The notes below the pieces were generated by a model that was not told the DNA's origin, made no database searches, and was given only the letters and a program-made list of their open reading frames with translations. A program made the position numbers and the translations under genes. DNA of 64,000 bases from Zancudomyces culisetae (lineage: Eukaryota; Kickxellomycota; Harpellomycetes; Harpellales; Legeriomycetaceae): positions 1-64,000 of the forward strand of contig LSSK01000042.1 in the NCBI GenBank assembly GCA_001969505.1, written 5' to 3'. This document shows, piece by piece, positions 44,201-55,720 of this stretch (position 1 is its first letter; each line of letters begins with the position of its first letter).

Positions 44201-47200
44201 GAAACCGACAGACATAGCTTATGTGGAGTTTACAAAGAGTCCAATTGGTGAGTTGAAGGGAGTTAGAATGAGTTATCAGGCAATAGTGCATAACTGTCGC
44301 AACTGGGCTTTGGAATTTGGACTTGAGGAAAAACCAAACAAATTCCCTGTAAAAACTAGAATGAATAATAATAATAATAATAATATCAACAACAACAATA
44401 GTAGCAGTATTATTAATCCTACTCGTCCTACTACTCCTGCTTCTTTTTCCACTGCTTCTGTGTCGGCTAATACCTCACCTCACCTTAGTATGAACTCTGT
44501 TCAAAAACCCAAACAAAAAAGCACTTTATTTTCTAGAATGTTGGGAATAAGCAAAAAGACTAAACAAAAGGAAGAGAGACCGGTTCTTGCACATAAGTAC
44601 AGTATGCAGACTATCGCACCTAAACCAAGCTATCCGGAGAATGTTTTGATTACGCATGCGGAGCCAAGACTTCACTTGGGATTGTTCCTGATCTTTTTGG
44701 GAATAACCAGAGGAATATCCAGCATTTTTATAAGCCCGACTTTGATGCAGTACCCACACGTGTATTTAAATACTGTAGTGAGATATGGAGTTAGTATAAT
44801 TGTGGGCGAGTATCAGACATTCCAAAAGCTACTTAACATGGCTATCAATGATCCGACATCACTTTATATGGACAAGTATGCCGGGCCTAGTCTAGCAAGG
44901 GTGCGACATATTGTAATCAACAGTCTGCTTATTAATGAGGAGTTCCATCGGCTGTTTAGTCAGAATTTGTTGGTACGATTTGGGTGTCCAGTAGGGCAGA
45001 TTGCGGAGAATGAGAATCGGAATGTCATTAGTACAGTGTGTGTGCTATATGAACATGGTGGTATTCTATTAAGCAAGCAACAGGGGCCATCTGGCACTAG
45101 ACGGGAACCCGTGTCGGTTTTAAAACTGGATTTGGACGCCTTGCAGTTCAATAATATTTCCATAGAGGCGGCAGACCTTGACGACAATATATTGTTAACT
45201 GAAGTTGATAGTAACGCCAAAGCAAAAATGGCAGCCAGTGGTGGAATTTTAAAACATCCTATCTATGGCACCGGTACATTTGGAACTTTTGTGGCTATTG
45301 TTGATCCAGAGACTTCGCGGATATGCAGCAAAGGGAAAATAGGAGAGATATGGATAAAGTCTGAAGCTACTGCTGATGGGTTCTACAACATGCCAAAACT
45401 ATCCAACTCAATATTCAATGCGCAGATAGCCAACGTTCGGCATGGCGAAGCCGGCAGTGGTGGGTTTTTGAGAACGGGAATAATGGCTAGTATTTGTAAC
45501 ACCAAAAGTTCTGGAGACAGGCTGATGATCTTTGGATATTACGAAGATATTTTGACTGAACTATACCATGATCAGGGCGAATACGCCCTAAAGACGTATT
45601 TCAGCGAACTAATCAAGTCGAGAGTCAAAGGTAGATTTATGGACATCTCAGATTGTGTGTTGTTTGAAATAACCGGAAAGACTTCTGATATTCGCTTTAT
45701 TGTGATTGTGGCTGAGCTACATTCTAGCTCCATTTCGCTGGCTGCACTTGCTCAAGATGTCAATGATCTGGTCGCGGGAACCTTTGGACTCCGTGCGTTT
45801 GGAATAGTGTTTTGTGAAAAGAACAAGCTGCCGCGTAGTTACCAATATGGTTCAAATGCCATTTCAGCTTTGCTCTCCAAGGCCAGCTGGGAGGCAGGTA
45901 ACATACAATCCCTGTACTCACGATATTCAATATCTGGAATCACCATTCCCAAGATTCCAGGAACGGGGATAGGAACAGCCTTGTTGGTGGATGAAGACAG
46001 CGATGGAGACTTGTGGCCTCAGCAGACCAACTCAATGCCTGCAAAAAGAAATTCTGCACAACAGCCCTTCATCCAAACCGCTCTTACACCCAACGGAATC
46101 GACATGATGCGTTTCAACAACATGATTGAAATCCTGGAATTCCGTTCATCAATGACTCCTAACGATTTGATGTACACCCAATTCGACAGAAACGCCAACG
46201 AAGTAGCCTCACTTTCATATTCACAGTTCTTAACACGCGCTAAAAGACTCGCTCGCTATTTATACCTTGAATACAAGATACATTACGGTCGATACGTTGT
46301 AGTTTCTCTACCCAGTGGAATTGATTTCTGCATTGCTATCTATGCCTTATTATTGCTTGGTGCCATTCCAATTCCAATTTCACCTCCTCAACTGGAAAAA
46401 CCCACTCATCCACGCCAACAAAAGAGTCTCACCATGAACGCCGATTTGCTCAACATTGTCTCTGCCCTCAAAAGCTTTAACACAAGCATGATTTTGACTT
46501 CGTCTGGGTCGCAGTTTTTCACTTCAAAGCCTGCCCAAGAGTTTTTTGGTAGCCGAAGATGCAACATTGTAAATCTTACCTATGTTCTAAGCCTAAACCT
46601 CAACTACAACCTGGAGCTCAAACCGTTTAAGCAGAGCCAAGCACTACCCGCATTGGTGATGTTCTTTGGCACCGAAGCGCCTTCGTTTGTAACCTATTCG
46701 CTTAAGAGCGTGTTTAGTTTCTGTGCATCTCAAGTCAGGGCGCTGTCAATCTTTGATAGCAACTCTCCAATACTCTCAAGTGTCCGTGTATACAATGGAT
46801 ACGGACTAATGCAGCTGGTGTTTTTGGGTTTGTTTACTGGTTCCCCGACTTTGATCTTACCTGCCTCTGAATACGTTCACAACCCTTCCACCTGGTTTAA
46901 TCTAGTCTCTGAATTTAAAGTACGCAATGTCTTTTGCACAACCACCATGCTCAACTACTTTACCTCCACTCCCTCCTTGCTCCAACGCGCCAATTCCACT
47001 CTTGGCCGCCAAAACAGTTCTTCTCGTCGCTACCCTCGCTCAATTGCCAGTACCAACTTTGGCAATGGCAACCCCATTGGTGGTCTTGTTTCTTTCCATC
47101 ATCCCCAACAAACCACCCATTCCAACAGACTTGATCGCTTCAACCTAAGCTTTATCTCCAATTTTTTGGTTGCCGTGGAGGATCGCGTCGATTCGCTCAA

Positions 47201-48530
47201 GTTTGATCTGTACCAGGCGTTTTTGGCTCAAAACTACAACATCAACACTACCTCCATTGTTCCTTTATATGGCTGTAATATGAATCCCTTTATAGCCACC
47301 CATGCCAGTCCCGCTTCTTCTGCTTCTATTTCTCCCTCTCCTTTACCTTCTCTGAAAATTTCCAAAAAGCCTCTTCGTAATAGAAAATGCGTTGAAGTTG
47401 ATAAAAAAGCCTATACAACAAATATCAACAATCCTATTACCGCCGATACCAATAATTTACCTCTTGATCCTCCAGATAACGATGAATACTTGTGGATAAA
47501 AGCAAGTGGAAGAGTAGGCAACTCCTCAAGCAATCCCGACTCAATTGTTGCAATTGTCGACCCATTCACCAAAAAGGTTTGCTTGGCTGGTACCATCGGC
47601 TTAATCCACGTTTCTAGCGACGCAAATGCCACCTCCCTATTTGCGCCCCACGACAACTCGCCATCTTACACCGGAACCGCTCTTGGTGGCCTTGAATTTG
47701 TCAACACTAACGATTACGGATTTCTTTATGTTGACGACACAACCAATCCTAGAAACCCCGAAACTTATCTATTTGTCGTTGGGAAGGCTTCTCATTTTAC
47801 CTCCAACGTGCACAACGAATTGGTTTTTATTTCGGATGTTGAAGATGCCGTCAACAATCTTGCCGAGTCTGGTGATGCCACCTTTTTCACCTCTTTTGAG
47901 GAAAAGGGCCCTGTTAACAATCTGATTTTATCCGTTTCCCTCAATCCCTTCGCAATGTCCAACCCCAACCCCACCTCCACCTCCAACTCTTCTGCCTTCA
48001 TTTCCTCCAAACCCGCTGTTCCCCTCGCCACCTCACACAATTTTGCCTCTACTTCTTCAGTACTGTACAGATCCTCTCAAAAACCCCCTCAAAAGGACTC
48101 TTATCTGCGCCCATCAAACGCCTCAACCTTTGAGCCTTCAAAAACAAGCGTCGACCGGAGAAAATCAAACATCGGCTTCCACTCTCAAAACCAACTTACT
48201 TCCCACACTCTTCGTGGAAACATCCCAAACATCAACAACCCTAGTGGTCCTACTAGCAACAATGGTGTTGCCACCAATTCGCTTTCTGACCTGGCTGCCC
48301 TGATAACTTGTGAAATTCTCGACAATTTCCAACTATCAATCGGAAAAATCATCTTCATTATCAATTTCCCTGCCTTTTCGGCCAAAATCTCCTCCTCGTC
48401 CTCGTCTTACCCCCACTTTTCGTACTTTGCTAACAACATCTCCAAAAAAAGAGCCTTCTTTTCCGAACTTTTCTCTTCCAACAAACCCCTTTTCACCAAC
48501 GAAATCTTTGTCTTTTCTCCTCTCAATTAA
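41246..48530 (+). CDS. DIP2/CPS1-family protein: DMAP1-binding domain and two adenylate-forming-like domains (2385 aa, 2 exons)
   Basis: Exon 1 (41246-41642) encodes a DMAP1-binding domain (KLKRLEKEYVDGFLTLKGYEFKK, residues 6-28). A 127-nt intron (41643-41769) joins it in phase to the 6.8-kb exon 2, so the ATG at 41781 is internal. A very acidic disordered region with a Lys/Glu repeat spans about 140-780. A first AMP-binding-like domain follows (about 790-1560; KTPDQSSFKYIDGKG, GLRRGDKVALLY, FVLTSTQCKLILTT), then a second (about 1570-2360; RNANEVASLSYSQF, YVVVSLPSGIDFCIAIYALLLLGA). The adenylation P-loops are degenerate, as usual in DIP2 proteins. Animal DIP2 influences diacylglycerol levels; fungal CPS1/Mug62 relatives affect development and virulence. 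A low-complexity Asn/Ser/Thr insert sits in domain 1 (about 990-1040). Confidence 0.9.
43569..43604 (+). repeat. three tandem GATGAAAATTAT units inside the DIP2-like gene
   Basis: Perfect 12-bp tandem triplet coding for YDEN repeats in the acidic linker. It is in frame, so expansion or loss would not break the gene. Confidence 0.9.
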
Positions 48531-49220
48531 TTTCCCAACCTTCAACCTTCAACCTCCCATTCTTTTTTTTTCTTTTTCTTTTTCTTTTCTTTTTTCTTTT
48601 CTTTCACATCTAATCTTTATGTTGATTTCAAAGTCTCTAATTTAATACCCACGCCCTACTTTTCCTCGATATCTTAATTCTCCCACCTAACCTATTAATA
48701 GACCTTTTAAAAGCTTTATCCACAATTTAACATATAATTTAAATTATATACTATTCAATATATAATATTTACTTGATAATGCTACATTAATTTGTGGGAT
48801 GTTATTTTCAAAATGGTATATTTATCAGTCAAAATTATGACCAGGTTTTTTTGGCATATCACATATCACTAGCCTAGTTTTGTATTTCCATTAAATACTG
48901 TATAAAGCATCTTCATTATTGTTGTCATAATAATAAATACCAACCAGATATTTCTAGTACTATAAAAAGTATCTTTTTTGGAGTGTAACATTAGTTTTCT
49001 ACTTTTTATATTCTATTTTCGTTTATATCTACTGATCGTTCCATCTTTTCCCTCTATCCAGCTAAAGTAATGTCCTAATCATTGTCTACAATCTTGATCG
49101 CACTGGCAAAAGAAATTAACAATATCCAACTCTGGATCGTACTTGGTTCACCAGCATAAAACGATTGTAGTCATTATTTACCTCGACCACCAAGATATGC
49201 TCGAATAAAAGCAAAAACAA
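48531..49220. other. spacer, pyrimidine-rich start
   Basis: The coding-strand pyrimidine bias of the upstream gene continues for about 80 bp (TTTTTCTTTTTC, 48563-48602) and then ordinary AT-rich sequence follows. No gene is seen. Confidence 0.5.
49213..49217 (-). terminator. Pol III T5 terminator of tRNA-Val
   Basis: AAAAA on the plus strand (TTTTT on the tRNA strand) begins four bases after the tRNA 3' end, the usual RNA polymerase III stop. Confidence 0.7.
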
Positions 49221-49293
49221 TAGAGCTATTGGGGATCGAACCCAAGACCTTCTGCGTGTAAAGCAGACGTGATAGCCACTACACCATAGCTCT
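49221..49293 (-). tRNA. tRNA-Val (anticodon TAC)
   Basis: Minus-strand cloverleaf without an intron. Acceptor AGAGCTA/TAGCTCT pairs perfectly. Anticodon stem TCTGC/GCAGA with loop TTTACAC gives TAC. T arm TTGGG-TTCGATC-CCCAA and the A-box-like GGTGTAGTGGCTATCAC are intact. One discriminator base is included. Confidence 0.96.
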
Positions 49294-50231
49294 TATTTTT
49301 TTCAACACTTTTTGTAAGTATTTCTACACTACATCTATACTATTTAGTACTTTAACCTTTTTTATTAAAGTTAGTCACAATAGTTATAATTGTCACCTAA
49401 ATTATAGATAAAATCATTTTTTCTTTTATTTTTTTTATGGCGTTAAACAAATTATGAATTAAAAAGTCGTACATATTATTGTCAGTTATGTTTCTTTATG
49501 TTGGTATTAATCTTTGTACTCAATTTTACAATTCTTTGGTTTTCCTGATTATTTTAGTTGTACATACATTCTGGATATTGCTTAACATAAAAATTATTAG
49601 GGGACTGATGCTGATTCTTTGGGTATATATCTATGTATGTGCATACATCCTGTGACCTTGCGTAATCCTACTTGGTTTACATTCCATTTCTTCATATTTC
49701 ATTTCATTTTTTTCCCCCTTTTCTTATTTCGGTTATTTTCATTTTTTCCCTAGTTTTGTTCACAATTCCCCATTTTTTGACCACTCTTTTTTCAGTTTGC
49801 ACAAAGCATTACCAAATTAGGTCACAATTTTAATCAAATCATTCATTCCTTGTTTATTTTTTGTTATTTTATTATCGCCTTGATTCTAGTTTGCCAATGT
49901 CCAAACAATCTACAAAAGATAAAAAATAGCTAAAAAACAATAATAAATAAAAATATGAATAATAAACCTCAACCCACTTTACTCTTCCACTTTGCTCATT
50001 TGCGAGCTGTTGTGCTAGATAATTCAGCCACTAGCAGTATTACCAAAAAACAAAAAATAATAAAAACAAAAAAAAAACAGACTTTTGGCTAATTTCTAAT
50101 TATTCTCTTCTTACAAGATATATTTTCCCAAATCAAATTTATAAATCCTTCATTTTCTTTACTTAACCAGTAAAAACCCATTTTAATTGTTGAACAACTA
50201 CTAGCTTCGCCAAGTGTTTATAGAATTCAAG
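49294..50231. other. spacer
   Basis: AT- and pyrimidine-rich, no gene supported. The final 100 bp are the probable leader of the LC8 gene. Confidence 0.5.
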
Positions 50232-50650
50232 ATGGCTGACTCAAAAATAACAATCAAAAGCGCCGATATGGAGGAGCAGCTCCAAAACGAAATTGTCGAA
50301 ATTGCTACTGCTGCCTTCACTGAATTCAAAATCGAAAAAGACATTGCCTCGCACATCAAAAGAGAATGCGACAAGAAATTTGGCCCAACATGGCACGCTG
50401 TTGTCGGTAAAAACTTTGGATCATATGTAACTCATGGTAAGTCCCCTCTCGCTCCCTCCGTTTACGTTTCCTTTTTTCTTTGTCTCTACCCTTCTTAACT
50501 CGCTTTTCATTTTCTCCATTTGATTTATACGATTGATAATGTATTTTCATTCTTGATTGGTACTGATTAATACTATTAATTATAGAAACCCATTTCTTCA
50601 TCTACTTTTACTATGAGAAAACTGCTGTGCTCCTCTTTAAAACCGGATAG
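50232..50650 (+). CDS. dynein light chain LC8 (89 aa, 2 exons)
   Basis: Exon 1 is 50232-50436 and exon 2 is 50586-50650; the 149-nt intron splits the glutamate codon in front of [10 protein letters not shown]. The product has exactly the LC8 length of 89 residues and its hallmarks: [46 protein letters not shown] and the C-terminal beta strands ending FKTG. LC8 is a homodimeric hub that binds dynein intermediate chain and many short linear motifs. The ATG at 50232 is used; an apparent extension to 50214 would begin at GTG. Near-universal conservation makes the assignment certain. Confidence 0.98.
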
Positions 50651-51189
50651 ATTCAGTTTTATCGGTTAGATTTCTTATTTAGTTTTAACTTGTCTTGTTT
50701 TTCAATAAAACTCTGTCGATATATTTGCTAATAAAAATACTCTAAATATATCCCATTTTAGCTTTGGCTTTTAGATACAACCCATCCCATACTACTTTGC
50801 GGATAGAAATATGTTTTTATTTGAAGACTCGGCAAATCGGTGTTGTTCTCTAATAAATGATACACACCAAAATCCCTTTGGATATTAGCTAACTACGATG
50901 TTGAACAGTTGTAGCAAGAACCAAAAACCACCCACTCAATATCATTTGATCCAAGGTATCCAACTTCAGTTTCTAATGTACAATTTATTTTCGCAATATG
51001 AGGTGGGAGAAAAAGTATACAAACTAACTTTAAATAAAAGCCTCAATTAACAAAAATACTAAGAGTTTCTTCACACCTATATTAGGCACCAATTGTGTGG
51101 GTGTGCAGGTATGTGTATGCATGCGACAAGAATGAAGTTATACAGTCTATTGCAGAGGAATGACGTAGCCGGATGAACTTTGATCGTAG
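50651..51189. other. spacer between convergent genes
   Basis: 539 bp AT-rich, with no ORF or repeat of note. Confidence 0.5.
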
Positions 51190-52479
51190 CTACTTGCTTA
51201 TCTTATACTTCGAAGGGCTGGAGCGTAGATGTACATACTTTGGTCCTGGCGGCGAATTTAAAAACAGTGGCTTTTCTCTGCTTGCCATAAATCTTTTTCG
51301 ACCAAAGGGGCTATTGTTTGTAGAGACTTTGTGATAAAAGCTCTGCTCTATATCGCGACAAAAGGCTTCCTCAGTTGGGAAGGATCCTCTGGCTGCTTTA
51401 TACACTAGGCTCTGGTTTACCTTCTGAGCCAGCTTTTGTCTTTGATATTGGTTCGTGCAGTGCATCTTTTTCCATTTTAAATAGTCCATATACATATTGT
51501 AATCATTATTATTTTCTGGATAATATTCTGCGTGAGGGTATCGGTCACTGGAAACAAACTCTTCGGAAAATTCCAAAAGTTCGTCATCTGTTATAGTTGC
51601 ATCGCTGTTCTCTGCTTGAGATGTCGGATAGTCATTGTTTTTATATGCTTCTTCTGTAGTATCAGCTCTGTTAAATGAAGAAGTCATGTATTTCTCCAGA
51701 TTTTGATGAGTATGGACCCTATTATAATTATTACTCAAGTTCCCAGCCTGCATCCGATTTATTGGAGTAGGGCTATATGCACAATCCTTTCTAAGCTTAT
51801 ATGAAGATCTAAAAGACTTTGCATTTTTTTCCTGGCTCAAAGCAGCTCTGCTGTCCCTGGGATAATTTTCGTGTTTGGAATCGCCAGCACCCACAAGGTT
51901 TTCTTTTATTGTAAAGTAATTGCTGTATGGTTTACATTCGCCAAGTTTCGTATATGGCTCCAATCCCACGAGTTCATCATCAGTTATGGTTCCATCGGTT
52001 TCGTATTCGTTATTGCTACTAAATCCCATTCTTGGTAATATATTTTTGTGCGTTCTTCTGGCCTCGTTACCAGAGCTACTATCCAATGTATCTACAAGAG
52101 TTGCCGCATCTTTATCATGAATAGTTTGAGTTGATGTACCTACAGCTAAAGAGCCATGTTCTATGGGTAGTGGGGTTTTCGTCTCTGGAGAGCTCATGAG
52201 ACAGCTAGATATGGAAAAGCTGTCCCTCACACTTAATGATTCCGAGCTGCGGGCTTCAGGATGATATGTATCACAAGAGGGATGCTCGTCGTTTGGAAAA
52301 TCGGGATTTATTTCAATAGAAAGGCTTTTCGAGTTTCGACGTGCGTTTTCATGCATGTGCTCTTCGTACTCTCGCTCGTCTAGCTTGGTTTCTTCGGAAA
52401 ACCCATTGTATCCCCTGTCTGTACCAAAAGAGCTTTCGGATCCCCCCTCCTGCACTTTTTCCTTCATATCTACATCCAT
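51190..52479 (-). CDS. hypothetical hydrophilic protein with two TITDDEL motifs (429 aa)
   Basis: An intact ORF from ATG at 52479; the frame is open further to 52536 but only with a TTG start, so an upstream exon is possible. The sequence is charged and Ser/Asn-rich. Two copies of the same motif, DGTITDDELVGLEPYT (about residue 185) and DATITDDELLEFSEEF (about 292), recur in an otherwise unrelated context. The C-terminal third is helical (YLKWKKMHCTNQYQRQKLAQ) and ends in basic/aromatic residues with FGRKRF. No signal peptide or membrane helix. I do not recognise the family. The duplicated acidic motif looks like a short linear binding motif. Confidence 0.7.
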   Translation of the reverse strand: MDVDMKEKVQEGGSESSFGTDRGYNGFSEETKLDEREYEEHMHENARRNSKSLSIEINPDFPNDEHPSCDTYHPEARSSESLSVRDSFSISSCLMSSPETKTPLPIEHGSLAVGTSTQTIHDKDAATLVDTLDSSSGNEARRTHKNILPRMGFSSNNEYETDGTITDDELVGLEPYTKLGECKPYSNYFTIKENLVGAGDSKHENYPRDSRAALSQEKNAKSFRSSYKLRKDCAYSPTPINRMQAGNLSNNYNRVHTHQNLEKYMTSSFNRADTTEEAYKNNDYPTSQAENSDATITDDELLEFSEEFVSSDRYPHAEYYPENNNDYNMYMDYLKWKKMHCTNQYQRQKLAQKVNQSLVYKAARGSFPTEEAFCRDIEQSFYHKVSTNNSPFGRKRFMASREKPLFLNSPPGPKYVHLRSSPSKYKISK

Positions 52480-54444
52480 CCTTCCGTGTATGGTCTTTTT
52501 TAAATAATAGTATAGTGTTTTTTTTTCTAAACCCAAAGTATGAGCTTTGTTCAGATCAATGGTGTTTATTGCTCTTCCTCCACCCTAATATATCTCTTTG
52601 ATTACAACTATTTTTAGTCTCAATACCAGTTGTGTTCAACACGGTTATTATTAAAACAACTTTGAGAAGGACTTCAATTTTCTTTTTGTACCAAAATGCA
52701 TCAAAACAAAACAAAACAGCCTTTTATCAGCCAACGATAGTCAAAATCAAAAACATTGCAGTCAACCACCACAATAGAGCCTCAATAATAATTTATTTGT
52801 GCATCAAGCATTCCCCTATCTTTATTCGTGTATTTTGTGGCTACAATTGGGCATATAAATCCCAAAAACATCTTTTTAGCGGACTTGTAAACAGTAATGG
52901 CAAAGATGTCTTTCTCTTAAATTATATACATTTTAATGCAAAATGCTGACCTGGTAAACCAAGTCAGCAAATAGCAGAATAAATACGACAGGAGGATAAA
53001 AAAACAACAATAAGACTAGATTTCAATTTTGTAAACAAAATCCATAACACATTAAAATGATCCAACCACATCATTGTAAATATCCTTTTGTTTACCATCA
53101 ATGACCTTGGACATGGTTTTATTTGCTTACTACCATAAATAAAAAAAAGGAAAATTAACCAATACTCATCAAAATTGTTTTTATTTTATTTTTCCTTTTC
53201 TGCTAAACTAGAGTGTCCAATACCATACTTAAATCCCTCTTGTTGGCAATTTTTTTGCAATTCCAAATCCAAGTGCACATGAGGCAACACAACTAGCAAA
53301 TAAATGGCAAAAAAAAAACAAGTTTAGTGTGGTGGGTAGATACACCTCAGTTTGTTTGTTTATACCAGGACCTATTCTCAGGCATAATAACAATAGCGTA
53401 ATTAGCCAAATTGTTTGCATATCTCATTGATCAGAATTGGTGAATTGCAAACTTTGTTTACGTTTTATATTGTAGGTTTTATAATACGAGATAGGCCAGC
53501 ACTGTTTACCACTACCAATACATCTTTTTACTAATTCTGAATAGGAACGACCAAAAGGTCAAAGTTTAAAATGCCATCACATTGTGATGTTCAAGATCTG
53601 GGCTGATGGTGTATAAGAGCTTGATATCATTTTGTTTTGTTTTGTCTTGTTTTGTATTCTTTTTTTTTTGAGCTATAAAAGTATTTGATAATTGTGTTTA
53701 TCTTTATGTGCTTACGTTTGTTCGTTCAAATCCTCTATGCCTCAATGTTAATTCATTTGCGATGTTTTATAGTAGAGGTATACCAAGAGTTATTTTCAGA
53801 TTTCTAGAAAAAGTGCATCGGTACACTTACATTAGTTCACCAGAGTTTAAAGGCAGTAGTAACTGTGAGAATGGGTTACTCCCCGACAAAAGTTGAAAGC
53901 GGGGGGCATCATGTCCATATTTGGCAGCTAATGAACTCGGGGTTGCTCATTTGTTTTCTCCAATTCGAGGTTGACAATCTGGAAAGTAGAATCTATACCA
54001 AGTCCCAGTCCCCAAAGCCAGAAACTACCTAATACCACATGTCTACCAATAGATCACCGCTAGAATTAATAATGTCTTCATTGTGAGAACAAAGTATTAT
54101 CGTTTAAAGGGGATGATGTGATAAAATAACTTGCATCTCATCATGTAGAGCCTATTTTTTGTTGAAGCCTCCGCAATTATCAAAATTACAAATACTTGTG
54201 TATTCATTGCTAGTTAGTAAAGACATACAAATACAAGCTTGTATTTTGGTCTGCCCTTAAAAATGGTGTCAATCTAGCTCGTGTAATTGGTAGTCATGGC
54301 CTTGCACCACCCTAGCAAGCCATTGTTTACTAAACACGACCAGGGGCTGGCTATGGCATAAAAAAAGAAATCATTTATTTTAACAGAGCATGAACCATGT
54401 TGTGACTTGTAAGTAGAAAATAAAAACCAACGAAAACGAACTAA
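52480..54444. other. 2-kb spacer with minor ORFs
   Basis: Nothing firm. A 63-codon ORF on the minus strand (53229-53420) is listed separately. A plus-strand open stretch at 53708-53896 has mixed composition but starts with GTG and has no family. The rest is AT-rich. Confidence 0.5.
53229..53420 (-). CDS. possible small membrane protein (63 aa)
   Basis: ATG-started ORF with two hydrophobic stretches (WLITLLLLCLRIG at the start; LNLFFFCHLFASCVASCALGFG later) and a basic end. It could be a tiny two-helix membrane protein, but AT-rich DNA easily produces hydrophobic ORFs. No motif is recognised. Confidence 0.25.
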   Translation of the reverse strand: MQTIWLITLLLLCLRIGPGINKQTEVYLPTTLNLFFFCHLFASCVASCALGFGIAKKLPTRGI

Positions 54445-54927
54445 TTATTCTTGATCGTATTTAAATCCCTTCTCAAACCACATATTACGCTCGTATTTCG
54501 AACCACCTACGGCGGTTGGGTCTATTTTCATGTTAATACAAGAAGAGGGTGTTAGATTTTATGCCTTTTACAAACAAACAAAAATATCTATCGTCTCTGA
54601 CCTATCTCCCAAACAAGCCAATTCTCACATTCTAACAAAAAGATAAGAGTTATGAGAATAGCAGAGGGACACGAGCCAAACAAAAATTATAATTTTCTTA
54701 CATTTATATGGTAGAGGATGTGCATAGCCTTCGATAGTTTCCTCGGCTTCGGAGTAAATTTTCTGGAGCTGAATTGGGTCTTTGATCTCTTTGTTTTGCT
54801 CGAATTTTTCTCGAATTGCCATGGCTATGGGCCGGACAGCAAGTGGATTTGGGTACCAGTCAGAAGCTGCCTGCAGGGCCTTTTTGTATAAACGCTTTAC
54901 GTACTTTGTTTGAGCGGGAATCGACAT
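54445..54927 (-). CDS. NDUFB9: NADH:ubiquinone oxidoreductase subunit NDUFB9/B22 (100 aa, 2 exons)
   Basis: Exon 1 (54927-54702) and exon 2 (54521-54445) join across a 180-nt intron that splits a tyrosine codon. The protein carries the LYR-family start (VKRLYKKAL, with K in place of R as in animal NDUFB9). It also has ALQAASDWY, REKFEQNKEIKD and the subunit-specific HPLPYKYP followed by GGSKYERN. It is an accessory subunit of mitochondrial complex I in the membrane arm, bound through an acyl-carrier protein. Its presence shows that the organism keeps proton-pumping complex I, unlike Saccharomyces and microsporidia. The unspliced frame would end in a spurious hydrophobic tail. Confidence 0.92.
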
Positions 54928-55720
54928 TCTGGTATCACCTGTTATTTGTATAAAAGTGTAAAGTTCTTAATTATGAGTCACATTAATATACTTTATAAAG
55001 TTCTAGAATCTGTTCCAGATCACCACAGAAAAGATTTAAAGCAAAATACAAACTTCACGCAGAAGGGCATTAATTTGGATTTCCGCACCATCTTTTGATT
55101 TTATTTTTACTGTATAGAAAATCAGGTAAATGTACTGAAATTCAAACCGGAAATGATCCGACATCGAATCAGAAATTCCATTTAATTAATGAAAGATATC
55201 ACCGTGAACTATAAATATACACATATACTGAATTCTTACCTTGATATATTAATGTTTAACGAAGTCGTGCTTTTCGGATTTTGACTTTGATAATATTTTG
55301 TGGTTTAGAATTGCGTTTGCTAAAAAGTACGTAAAAATTGTTTTCAAAAATAATCGCTAAAAAAAAAAAACACTGATACGACATTTTATCGCACACAAAC
55401 CCATTCACTCAGGCACACCAATAGCAAACCAGTAAACCTTGTCCAAAAAAAAAAGAAAATGTTTTTGTTTGCCAAATTAGCTTTGTACCATTAAACTTGA
55501 GAGCACTAAAGGCTTGAAGAAATAGCCAAAATCTCAGCATATGGTGAGGAAATGTGGATAGTTACAAGAGCCACTGAAAACTCAAGAGAAAAAAAACCCC
55601 ATAGTCAATGTACAAGATTGATGTGGCCTTTACTTTTCGCTTTCCCCCTTTTCCCCACTTTTCCAAGTAAGGATAAAGGCTTAAAGAAAAGACAATAAAA
55701 GTACAGATAAAAAGTAAAAA
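54928..55720. other. spacer
   Basis: AT-rich, with poly-A tracts at about 55361-55370 and 55446-55455. No gene is supported. Confidence 0.5.
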
